Part shown: in pieces, positions 18,072 to 26,490 of the stretch
How the letters are laid out: each line of letters starts with the position of its first letter
Numbering within the stretch: position 1 is the stretch's first letter
NCBI GenBank assembly: GCA_018066225.1
Contig: JAGHRU010000124.1
Coordinates: 1-38,775 of the forward strand
Reading direction: 5' to 3'
DNA: 38,775 bases
DNA from: Candidatus Equimonas enterica
GTDB lineage: Bacteria; Bacteroidota; Bacteroidia; Bacteroidales; Bacteroidaceae
Program-made: the position numbers and the translations under genes
Notes under the pieces: model-generated
What the model was told of the DNA's origin: nothing
What the model saw: the letters and a program-made list of their open reading frames with translations, nothing else
The model's database searches: none

Positions 18072-19454
18072 CTATGCTTGCTGCTGCGTCATGCGGGCCT
18101 CTATGGCAGAGGTCATGGCAGCGCAGTAGTTGTCGGCATCGCCAGCCCCGATGAGGGCCAACACATCGAAGTCTTCGGCGGCGACCAGGGCCGGCAAGTC
18201 TTCTTTGTGCGCCATACGCTTGGGCATATCAGCGGGGAGCGCATCGTAGATGAGCCTTGCGCTCACCCCCTCAATAGGCTTTTCGCGCGCTGGATAGATA
18301 TCGAGCAGGATGACTTCGTCGAGATCAGCCAGAGCACTGGCGAAATCGCGGTAGAAATCGCGGGTGCGGGTGTAGAGATGGGGCTGGAAGATACCCGTCA
18401 GGCGACGGCCAGTATAGACCTCACGGAGCGAAGAGACCGACTGACGTATCTCGGCAGGATGGTGGGCATAGTCGGAGAGGAAGACGCGCTGCGGGGTCTT
18501 GATTTTGAAATCAAAGCGACGATCCACACCGCCAAAAGTGCGCATGGCACGGCGTATATCGTCGGGCGCAGCCCCGGCCAAGAGAGCGAGTGCCATCGCA
18601 GCAATGCCATTTTCGATATTAACGCTTACGGGCACCCCGAGCTCCACATCGCGGATGGGGGCGCACAGCGGAGAAATGAAATCGAAGACGATGCGTCCGT
18701 CACCGATGCGGATGTTCTCGGCATGGAAGTCGCCCTCCGTACGGCTGTAATCGTAGCGACGCACGCCCGCTTGCAAGCGTTCCTCCACGCGCAGGCCGCG
18801 ATGGATGATGAGTGCGCCGCCACTCTGCACAAGCGATGTGTAGTGAGCGAAACTTTCCAGATAAGCCTCTTCCGTGCCATAGATGTCGAGATGATCGGCA
18901 TCGGCGGAGGTGATGACAGTGGCATAGGGGCGGAGATGATGGAAGGAACGGTCAAACTCATCAGCCTCGATGACGACATAGGGGCTATGGTCGGAGAGCA
19001 GATAGTTGGTGCCATAGTTCTTGGCGATGCCGCCGAGGAAGGCGTTGCAGCCCACGGTGCTCTCATGGAGCAGATGAGCCGCCATAGCCGACGTAGAGGT
19101 CTTGCCGTGGGTACCAGCCACACAGAGGCCGCGCATCTCGCGTGTGAGCATACCGAGGATTTCGGCACGCTTGTGGAGATTGAAGCCGTGCGCTGTCAGC
19201 CACGCTTTCTCCCTGTGGTCGGCGGGAATGGCAGGCGTATAGACCACGAGGGTCTCACGCGGGTCACGGCAGGCCTCGGGGATGAGGTCGGGATTGTCCT
19301 CGAAGTGGAGGAGTGCGCCTTCGGCGATGAGGCGGTCGGTAAGAGCAGAAGGCGTACGGTCGTAGCCTGCCACGACAAGGCCTCGGGAGAGATAGTAGCG
19401 CACAAGGGCACTCATGCCGATGCCACCAGCACCAAGGAAATATACGGCTCGCAT
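18072..19454 (-). CDS. murC: UDP-N-acetylmuramate--L-alanine ligase
   Basis: From MRAVYFLGAGGIGMSALVRYYLSRG; CVAGTHGKTSTSAMAAHLL P-loop; EADEFDRSFHHLRPYATVITSADADHLDIYG. The ORF extension to 19829 overlaps murG and is not homologous. Confidence 0.94.
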   Translation of the reverse strand: MRAVYFLGAGGIGMSALVRYYLSRGLVVAGYDRTPSALTDRLIAEGALLHFEDNPDLIPEACRDPRETLVVYTPAIPADHREKAWLTAHGFNLHKRAEILGMLTREMRGLCVAGTHGKTSTSAMAAHLLHESTVGCNAFLGGIAKNYGTNYLLSDHSPYVVIEADEFDRSFHHLRPYATVITSADADHLDIYGTEEAYLESFAHYTSLVQSGGALIIHRGLRVEERLQAGVRRYDYSRTEGDFHAENIRIGDGRIVFDFISPLCAPIRDVELGVPVSVNIENGIAAMALALLAGAAPDDIRRAMRTFGGVDRRFDFKIKTPQRVFLSDYAHHPAEIRQSVSSLREVYTGRRLTGIFQPHLYTRTRDFYRDFASALADLDEVILLDIYPAREKPIEGVSARLIYDALPADMPKRMAHKEDLPALVAAEDFDVLALIGAGDADNYCAAMTSAIEARMTQQQA

Positions 19455-19494
19455 AGGGATATTATAGTTTCGAGAAATGGGAAAGTACGGGAGG

Positions 19495-20631
19495 CTACGG
19501 CCTCTGGCATTGCGCCGCAAGTCGGATAACTTCGTCGGCGATATCGTTCGCAGCATTGGGCTTGGCCAGTTGCACCACATTGGCAGCAAGCGCAGCGAGG
19601 CGTGCGTCGTCGCGCACCAAGGTCTGGGCTTCGGCGATGAGCGTCGCCACGGCATCGCGGTCGGCGATGTGGACGGCCGCCTCTTTCTCCACCAATGCCA
19701 TGGCGTTGTGGGTCTGATGGTCTTCGGCCACATTGGGCGAAGGCACGAGGATAGCAGGCTTGCCGAGCAGGCAGAGTTCGCTGATGCTCGATGCGCCTGC
19801 ACGCGACACCACGAGGTCGGCAGCAGCATAGGCTGCTGGCATATCGGCGATGAAAGCCATCACTTTGAGATTGTCGGGGCAAGGCGTGTCGGCCAAACGC
19901 GAGCGGATGTAGTCGCTGTAATACTTGCCTGTCTGCCACACGAATTGCACATCGGGCTGCGCAGCGATGGCAGGCAAGGCTTTCAGCACACTCTCGTTGA
20001 GGGTACGCGCACCGAGGCTACCGCCGATGATGAGCACGATGCGGCGCTGCGGGTCGAGGCCGAAGGTCTGTGCCGCAGCCTCGCGCGATGGCGCACCTTC
20101 TATGAGGTTTTGGCGCACGGGATTGCCCGTGAGCATGATACGGTCAGCGGGGAAGAAACGCTGCATGTTGTCGTAGGCCACGCAGATGCGCTGGGCGCGT
20201 GAGGCAAGTTTGCGGTTGGTGACGCCAGCAAAACTATTTTGCTCTTGCAGCAGCGTCGGGATGCCCATACGGCCTGCGGCGTCGAGGGTCGCCGCACTCA
20301 CATAGCCGCCTACGCCCACTGCCACATCGGGGCGGAAGTCACGCACGATGCGGCGAGCGCGGAAGAGGCTGACGATATACTTGTAGCCCACACGGACATT
20401 GTGCCAGTTGAAGCGGTGAAACTTGCGGCTCATACCTTCGTTGAGCGGCAATGGGAGTATGCGGTAGCCAGCAGCGGGGACGCGCTGCATCTCCATGCGG
20501 CCTTCTGCACCGACAAAGAGGATGTCGGCATCGGGGCGCTTGGCCTTGATGGCATTGGCGATGCTGACGGCGGGGAAGATATGTCCGCCCGTACCACCGC
20601 CACTGATGATGACCTTCAAATTATTGCTCAT
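19495..20631 (-). CDS. murG: UDP-N-acetylglucosamine transferase MurG
   Basis: 378 aa; ISGGGTGGHIFPAVSIANAI, GGYVSAATLDAAGRMGIPTLLQEQNSFAGVTNR, GGSLGARTLNE, VVSRAGASSISELCLLGKPAILVPSP. Confidence 0.95.
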   Translation of the reverse strand: MSNNLKVIISGGGTGGHIFPAVSIANAIKAKRPDADILFVGAEGRMEMQRVPAAGYRILPLPLNEGMSRKFHRFNWHNVRVGYKYIVSLFRARRIVRDFRPDVAVGVGGYVSAATLDAAGRMGIPTLLQEQNSFAGVTNRKLASRAQRICVAYDNMQRFFPADRIMLTGNPVRQNLIEGAPSREAAAQTFGLDPQRRIVLIIGGSLGARTLNESVLKALPAIAAQPDVQFVWQTGKYYSDYIRSRLADTPCPDNLKVMAFIADMPAAYAAADLVVSRAGASSISELCLLGKPAILVPSPNVAEDHQTHNAMALVEKEAAVHIADRDAVATLIAEAQTLVRDDARLAALAANVVQLAKPNAANDIADEVIRLAAQCQRP

Positions 20632-20680
20632 ATATACGCACTTAAAGCCCCGTTGTGGGGGGCGTTGTTGTGTAGTCTCG

Positions 20681-20688
20681 CAAAATTA
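20681..20688 (-). promoter_or_regulatory. Bacteroidetes -7 element (TAATTTTG) upstream of murG
   Basis: CAAAATTA on + reads TAATTTTG on minus, 50 nt upstream of the murG ATG. Confidence 0.5.
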
Positions 20689-20780
20689 AGCATAATTTTC
20701 GGAAAAAGTCGTACCTACGGCCTATTTTTTCAAAAAAAATGTGCTTTCTACCTATTTTTCATCTCTCGGGTTGGCCGAGC

Positions 20781-21419
20781 CTATGTCTCGTCCGCCATTT
20801 TCTCCACCTCGGCTGCCACTTCGCCCAGCGAGGCATACCACGCCGCGCCGAAGCGGCGCGTCAGCGGCTCGCGCAGGAACTGCCAGACCTTGATGCCGCG
20901 CTCACGGCCACAGGCGACGGCACTCTGGCAGACCGCCCAGCGGTTGTAGTTGAGCCCTACCGTACCGTTGGCAAAACGCTTCTCACGCACGGGGTAGAGG
21001 AAGCAGGACATGGGCTTGGGACAATGGTCGAACTGCGGCAGACGGCCTTCGCGCCACGCCTTCTCTATGGCGCAGAGACAGACGGGGGAGGCATCGCTGG
21101 CCTGCTCGGGCAGACGGGCATAGCAGGTGAAGCAGCAGTCCTTGCCATCAACGATGCTGGTGACAAGGTCGCCCTCACGATCGATGTAGGCCACGCCCTG
21201 GCGGTTGAGCACGCCACGGGCACGCACCGCGAGGTCGTCCCACACCGTAGGCATCACCTCCTCTATCTCCGCGATTTCCTCGGGCGTAACAGGCGCACCA
21301 GCATCGCCTTCCACGCAGCACATACCCCCACAGCGCGTGAGGTCGCAGCAAAAGTATTCGGTCAGTATGTCGGGCGAGATGAGGACATCGCCCACTTGGA
21401 GTATGGGGAGTACGGACAT
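20781..21419 (-). CDS. DUF3109-family, cysteine-rich (putative Fe-S or Zn cluster) protein
   Basis: 212 aa; repeated Cys motifs (YFCCDLTRCGGMCCVEGDAGAP, DGKDCCFTCYARLP, CLCAIEKAW, CPKPMSCFLYP, CQSAVACG). Confidence 0.75.
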   Translation of the reverse strand: MSVLPILQVGDVLISPDILTEYFCCDLTRCGGMCCVEGDAGAPVTPEEIAEIEEVMPTVWDDLAVRARGVLNRQGVAYIDREGDLVTSIVDGKDCCFTCYARLPEQASDASPVCLCAIEKAWREGRLPQFDHCPKPMSCFLYPVREKRFANGTVGLNYNRWAVCQSAVACGRERGIKVWQFLREPLTRRFGAAWYASLGEVAAEVEKMADET

Positions 21420-21437
21420 AATGATATAAGATAGTGG

Positions 21438-21713
21438 TCAGGAGCGAGCGTGATAGCACGCCAGAAACGCCCAAGCCAAGAAGAGGAAAAACACAAGCAG
21501 CGAGCTGCTGCTGACCATCAGACACAAAGTGACAACGCAGCAAGCGTGGGTCAGACGCAGCGCGCGCATCGGGCTGACGGGCTCTTCTATCAAATCGCTA
21601 TACAGAGCAGCGAGGCTAACGAGCCATGGCGCAGCGACAAGACGCTCACGAAGGTTGAGGCAACGGCGGAGGGTAGTTTGAGTAGTCATAGCGTAAATTT
21701 TTATTAGTTTCAC
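21438..21713 (-). CDS. Small membrane protein (hypothetical)
   Basis: 91 aa; hydrophobic C-terminal half; promoter-like region upstream. Start may be the internal MTTQTTLRR. Confidence 0.45.
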   Translation of the reverse strand: MKLIKIYAMTTQTTLRRCLNLRERLVAAPWLVSLAALYSDLIEEPVSPMRALRLTHACCVVTLCLMVSSSSLLVFFLFLAWAFLACYHARS

Positions 21714-21734
21714 GCTGCAAAGTTGCGACTATTC

Positions 21735-21753
21735 TGTGACAGCGGCTGTCACA
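21735..21753. promoter_or_regulatory. Perfect palindrome TGTGACAG-cgg-CTGTCACA, candidate operator
   Basis: 8-bp perfect arms, 3-bp centre; just upstream of a -7-like CAAAGTTG (21719-21726) for the 21438-21713 gene. Confidence 0.5.
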
Positions 21754-21812
21754 ACCGCGTCTCGGTGTGTTAAAATATGTTATAATTACGCTTTTTCGGC
21801 ATTTTCGGCGCG

Positions 21813-22238
21813 TCAGTGGCGCAAAGCCGGTGCTGTCAGCAGGGCTTTGTCCTCGGCAGCAGCCATGATGGCACGCTCACCGGGGCCTTTGTCGTTGATG
21901 CCGCAGAGGTGGAGGATGCCGTGGATGATGACGCGACGGAGTTCGTCGTCATACGTCTTGCCGTACTGCTCAGCGTTGCTCCTCACGGTGTCGAGGCTGA
22001 TGAAGAGGTCGCCACTGATAAGGTCGTCTTCGCAGTAATCGAAGGTGATGATATCGGTATAGTAATCGTGCTGCAAGTAGGTGCGATTGACGTCGAGGAT
22101 TTTGGCGTCATCGCAGAAGATATAAGCGATGTCGCCCACCCGCTTGCCGTAGGAAGCCGCGACGGCACGCACCCACGCGCTCACCGCACGACGCGGCAGC
22201 GAAGGCACGCGGACATTGACGGCGTTGTAGGAAATCAT
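21813..22238 (-). CDS. ybeY: Endoribonuclease YbeY / 16S rRNA maturation factor
   Basis: From MISYNAVNVRVPSLPR; DVNRTYLQHDYYTDIITFDY and RRVIIHGILHLCGINDKGPGE. Confidence 0.88.
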   Translation of the reverse strand: MISYNAVNVRVPSLPRRAVSAWVRAVAASYGKRVGDIAYIFCDDAKILDVNRTYLQHDYYTDIITFDYCEDDLISGDLFISLDTVRSNAEQYGKTYDDELRRVIIHGILHLCGINDKGPGERAIMAAAEDKALLTAPALRH

Positions 22239-22294
22239 AGGAGAAGTTTTGTGGCGTTGTAAATACTTGAAAATAAGATTCGTAGGACGGCTTT

Positions 22295-22358
22295 CACGAC
22301 AAGGGCAGACCGTGCAAACCATCTGCGCAGACCGTGCGAACTATCTGCGCAGATAGTT
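22295..22358. repeat. 22-bp phased intergenic array, locus H (3 units)
   Basis: Cores GGGC 22303, GCGC 22325, GCGC 22347. Unit 3 is a perfect 20-bp palindrome AACTATCT-GCGC-AGATAGTT. Confidence 0.85.
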
Positions 22359-22387
22359 TTGCGTGCTTCACCAGAGCGTGGCGCGCG

Positions 22388-23437
22388 CTATTGCACATCC
22401 CAGAAAGTGGCCTGCCCCGTCTCGCCGCTGCCGCCGTAGGGATTGCGGCCAAGGTGTCGGTAAGCCAGTTCGGTGACTTCGCGGCCTCGGGGCGTGCGGC
22501 GTATGAAGCCCTGCTGGATGAGGAAGGGCTCATAGACCTCCTCCACCGTACCCGCATCTTCGCCGATGGCCGTAGCGATGGTCGTAACACCGACAGGGCC
22601 ACCCTTAAACTTATCGATGATGGTGAGCAGGAGTTTGTTGTCTATTTCGTCCAGCCCGTAGCGGTCGATGTTGAGGGCTTCGAGGGCGTAGCGCGCGATG
22701 TCGAGATCCACGCTACCGTTGCCCTTGACCTGCGCAAAGTCGCGCACACGGCGCAAGAGGGCTTTGGCGATACGCGGCGTACCGCGTGAGCGACGCGCTA
22801 TCTCGCCCGCAGCATGGGCATCGATGGCGACGCCAAGGATGCGCGCCGAGCGCTCCACGATGGTCTGCAAGGTGTCAGCATCGTAGTATTCGAGGTGCAT
22901 ATTGATGCCGAAACGCGCACGCAGCGGCGCGGTCAGCAGACCAGAGCGCGTCGTCGCCCCCACGAGGGTGAAAGGCGCAAGGTCTATCTGTATGCTACGC
23001 GCAGCAGGGCCTTTGTCGATCATGATGTCGATGCGATAGTCCTCCATGGCCGAGTAGAGATATTCCTCCACCACGGGCGAGAGGCGGTGTATCTCGTCGA
23101 TGAAGAGCACGTCGTTCTTCTCGAGGCTGGTCAGCAAGCCAGCAAGGTCGCCGGGCTTGTCGAGCACAGGGCCCGAAGTGAGTTTGAAGCCCACGCCGAG
23201 TTCGTTGGCGATGATGTTGGAGAGCGTTGTCTTACCCAGTCCGGGAGGGCCGTGGAGCAAGGTGTGGTCAAGGGGCTCACCACGCAGACGCGCTGCCTCG
23301 ACGAAGACACGCAGGTTTTCGACCACCTTATGCTGCCCCGTGAAGTCGCCGAAAGAGAGCGGGCGCAACGCATTCTCCACATCACGCTCACGGGCGGAGG
23401 GCGCTTGCTGCTGGCTGCGAATGTCAAAGGTATCCAT
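22388..23437 (-). CDS. ruvB: Holliday junction DNA helicase RuvB
   Basis: 349 aa; [82 protein letters not shown]. Confidence 0.96.
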   Translation of the reverse strand: MDTFDIRSQQQAPSARERDVENALRPLSFGDFTGQHKVVENLRVFVEAARLRGEPLDHTLLHGPPGLGKTTLSNIIANELGVGFKLTSGPVLDKPGDLAGLLTSLEKNDVLFIDEIHRLSPVVEEYLYSAMEDYRIDIMIDKGPAARSIQIDLAPFTLVGATTRSGLLTAPLRARFGINMHLEYYDADTLQTIVERSARILGVAIDAHAAGEIARRSRGTPRIAKALLRRVRDFAQVKGNGSVDLDIARYALEALNIDRYGLDEIDNKLLLTIIDKFKGGPVGVTTIATAIGEDAGTVEEVYEPFLIQQGFIRRTPRGREVTELAYRHLGRNPYGGSGETGQATFWDVQ

Positions 23438-23464
23438 AACTTGTCAGTCGTAAATTACTAAAAA

Positions 23465-23497
23465 CCTCCCCCCACGAGTATGGCTCACAGGGGGAGG
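23465..23497 (-). terminator. Intrinsic terminator downstream of ruvB-proximal M16 gene boundary
   Basis: CCTCCCCC...GGGGGAGG stem; on minus the stem is followed by TTTTT. Confidence 0.6.
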
Positions 23498-23521
23498 CGT
23501 ATGTGTGTCGGTGCTCAGGAC

Positions 23522-26365
23522 TTACTCGGTGAAGTCAGCAGGGAGCATCGTGATGATAGCACGGTTCTTGTCGCGGAGCATGATGTTATTGACGAAAGCC
23601 TGAATGTCTTCGGAGGTCACGCCTTCGAGGGCTTCAAGATAGCCAGCCTGTGCATCGCGACCCCAGAGGATTTGATTCTGGATGAGGCCATGCCAGTAGC
23701 CGTTCTTGCGCAGACCGTCGTTGTAGTCCTTGACGGCGAACTCACGCCACTTGCCAAGTTCCTCAGCGGTAACACCACCTTCGGCAATCTCGCGGATACC
23801 GACCTCCATGAGATAGAGGGCGCTGTCCATCTTGGCAGGCTGCACGGGGCAGTAGATCTGCATCAAGTACTCGGGGTGGAAACCGCCACGCACGGCACCG
23901 TTGGCACCTACGCTGTACGACATACCACCTTCCTCACGAATGGATTTGAGGTAACGCTGCGAGAGGATTTCGCCGAGAGCGTCGAGGATGACGCGGTTCT
24001 TGGCATTCCACGCGATGTCGCCGTGCCAGAACTGTACGATGTTGGCCTGCGGCGTTTCCATGCTACGGACGAAGCGGTTTTGGATGTCACCATTTGCATA
24101 GCGGATGTTGAGGTCGGTGAACTCTTCACGCTGCTTCACACCGGGGAGCGTAGCGATGTACTGCTCGGTGAACAAGCGGAGGCTATCGACATTGATTGCA
24201 CCAGTGAAGATGAAGTCGAAGTCACCTGCGCTCTGGAAGCGGGTGCTGTAAAGGTTCTTCATATTCTCATAGCTCAACTTGTCGAGGTCAGCCACCTTCT
24301 TCACTTCCACCTTGCGGGGGTGGTGGTTCCAGATGGTCTGCTGGATGGAATCTTGGAAGGCTACTTGAGGATTCTTCTCAGCGTTTTCGAGCGCAGTGCG
24401 CATCATGCTGATGAGGTTGTTGTAAGCCTCGGGATCATCCATCGGCTTCTGGAAGTGGAGATAGGTGAGCTCGAAGAGCGTACGGAGGTCCTTGGGCGTG
24501 CTGTGGCCAGAGAGCGACTCGGTGTTGTCGTCGATGCTGGGCGATACACCGGCTTGCTTACCAGCGAGTTTCTTCTGGAGTTCGTTGCTCTTGAAGTTAC
24601 CCTTACCCGTCATAGAGATGACTGCGTCGGTCATGCTGGCATCGAGCAGGTCGTTCTGGGCAATCTTGGAGAGACCACCCTTGGAAATAGCCGTCATAGC
24701 AATTTCGGTGTCCGAGAAGTCGGTGACCTTATAGAATACGCGAGCACCGTTCTTCAGCGTCCAGCAAGTGTAGCCAAACTCGGCAGCACTTTCGCTCTGT
24801 ATCTTTTGCTTCTTGGGGAGTTTCTTGATGAGGGGCTCGTTCTTCACGTTATCGACAAAGCCTTCGAGTTTCGCGCTCTTGGCAGCAGCGATAGCAGCCT
24901 TGAAGTCGTCAACGGTAGGCAGTACATAGTCATCCTTTTCGGGGAACATACAGAAGACCACGAAGTTCTTGTCGGTGCTGGCCGTGAGTTGCTTGAAGAC
25001 TTGGTTGTAAGCCTCGGTGGGCAACTGCTGTGCCATCATCTTGTAGGTCTGGAACTCGGTCTCGAGATCGGGGATGTAGTCACCTTCGAGGAAGTGGCGT
25101 ACATACTGCTGCACATAGAACTCGTTGTCGTGCTTGTTGCGGTTCTCGTAGAGACGCTCCATGCGGCTGACAGCATTATCACGCGCACGGCCAATCTCGC
25201 TCTCGGTGAAGCCGAACTGACGCGCACGCTCCACTTCTTCCATTACCATCTGCACGGCAGCCTTTTCCTGACCGGGCTTGGGAACGATATACACACTAAA
25301 TGCGTCGCAAGTCTTGGAGAAGAGATACTTGCCATAGCCAGAGCCTGCACCAACGAAAGGACAGTCGGCCTTCTTGGAGAGGTCGTCGAGACGCTCGTCG
25401 AGGACAGAGGAGCCGAAGCCTTCGAGCATATCCATCTGCATCTTAATAGGCGTGCCGCGATACTCCATGGGGAGCGTCGTTTCGGGTGTCTTAAACATGA
25501 GCTGGATGATGCCTTGCTGCTGCTCCTTATCCTTGTCGATGACGTAGATAGCTTCTTCATTGTCGGGCACGGGATAGAGTTCGTACTGGGCAGGATTTTC
25601 GGGCATCTCGATGCTGGAGAACATCTCCTTAATCTTGGCTTCTACATAGTCCACGTCGATGTCACCGACTACGACCAGACCTTGGAGATCGGGACGGTAC
25701 CACTTCTCGTAGTATGCACGGAGGAACTCGGGGGTGAAGTTATCGATGACTTCCATCAAGCCGATAGGCATGCGGTTGCCATACTTGGAGCCAGGATAGA
25801 TAGTAGGCAGGTTGCGCTCCATGATGCGCATGCTGGCACTGCTACGCATACGCCACTCTTCGTGGATGACGCCGCGCTCCTTGTCTATCTCTGCGGGCTC
25901 GAGCAGCAGGTCGTTGCTCCAGTCGTGGAGGATGAGCAAGCACTTATCGATGTTGCTCTGCGTCGTGGTGGGCACGTCGTTGATGTTATAGACCGTCTCA
26001 TCGGTAGAGGTGTAAGCGTTGAGGTTAGCACCAAACTTCACGCCGATGCTTTCGCAGAACTCCACGACACCATTGCCAGGGAAGTTCTTTGTGCCGTTGA
26101 AGCACATGTGTTCGAGGAAGTGGGCGAGACCACGCTGGGAGTCTTCTTCCTGCACCGAGCCCACCTTCTGTGCGATGTAGAAGTTCGCACGTTCCTTGGG
26201 CTCCTCATTGTGACGGATGTAGTAAGTCATGCCATTGGGCAACTTACCATAGCGGATGGCGGGGTCCATAGGGAACTGGGGCACCTCGGGCATTTGTGCA
26301 AATGCGGGCATACCAGCCAAGATGGCAACCACCAAGAGCATGAGGGTCTTGAAATGTTTCATCAT
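23522..26365 (-). CDS. M16-family (insulinase/pitrilysin-like) zinc peptidase
   Basis: 947 aa; signal peptide; GLAHFLEHMCFNGTKNFPGNG (HxxEH) with downstream Glu region; second M16 domain. Confidence 0.93.
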   Translation of the reverse strand: MMKHFKTLMLLVVAILAGMPAFAQMPEVPQFPMDPAIRYGKLPNGMTYYIRHNEEPKERANFYIAQKVGSVQEEDSQRGLAHFLEHMCFNGTKNFPGNGVVEFCESIGVKFGANLNAYTSTDETVYNINDVPTTTQSNIDKCLLILHDWSNDLLLEPAEIDKERGVIHEEWRMRSSASMRIMERNLPTIYPGSKYGNRMPIGLMEVIDNFTPEFLRAYYEKWYRPDLQGLVVVGDIDVDYVEAKIKEMFSSIEMPENPAQYELYPVPDNEEAIYVIDKDKEQQQGIIQLMFKTPETTLPMEYRGTPIKMQMDMLEGFGSSVLDERLDDLSKKADCPFVGAGSGYGKYLFSKTCDAFSVYIVPKPGQEKAAVQMVMEEVERARQFGFTESEIGRARDNAVSRMERLYENRNKHDNEFYVQQYVRHFLEGDYIPDLETEFQTYKMMAQQLPTEAYNQVFKQLTASTDKNFVVFCMFPEKDDYVLPTVDDFKAAIAAAKSAKLEGFVDNVKNEPLIKKLPKKQKIQSESAAEFGYTCWTLKNGARVFYKVTDFSDTEIAMTAISKGGLSKIAQNDLLDASMTDAVISMTGKGNFKSNELQKKLAGKQAGVSPSIDDNTESLSGHSTPKDLRTLFELTYLHFQKPMDDPEAYNNLISMMRTALENAEKNPQVAFQDSIQQTIWNHHPRKVEVKKVADLDKLSYENMKNLYSTRFQSAGDFDFIFTGAINVDSLRLFTEQYIATLPGVKQREEFTDLNIRYANGDIQNRFVRSMETPQANIVQFWHGDIAWNAKNRVILDALGEILSQRYLKSIREEGGMSYSVGANGAVRGGFHPEYLMQIYCPVQPAKMDSALYLMEVGIREIAEGGVTAEELGKWREFAVKDYNDGLRKNGYWHGLIQNQILWGRDAQAGYLEALEGVTSEDIQAFVNNIMLRDKNRAIITMLPADFTE

Positions 26366-26490
26366 GATTGTTGTAGTATGAATTGTTTGTTGATATTGTT
26401 GAGAGTAGGCGCAAGAGCCACCCGTGGCGAGGGCTCTTGCTTTATGGGATTAGACGCAGCGAGAGCAGGATTTACTACACCGCTCACGGC

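Noticed and set aside
21813-22238. YbeY with HGILHLCGINDK instead of the three-His HxxxHxxxxxH motif
   Set aside because: As far as I recall, many Bacteroidetes YbeY proteins have Asp/Lys at this position, so probably lineage-typical rather than inactivation.
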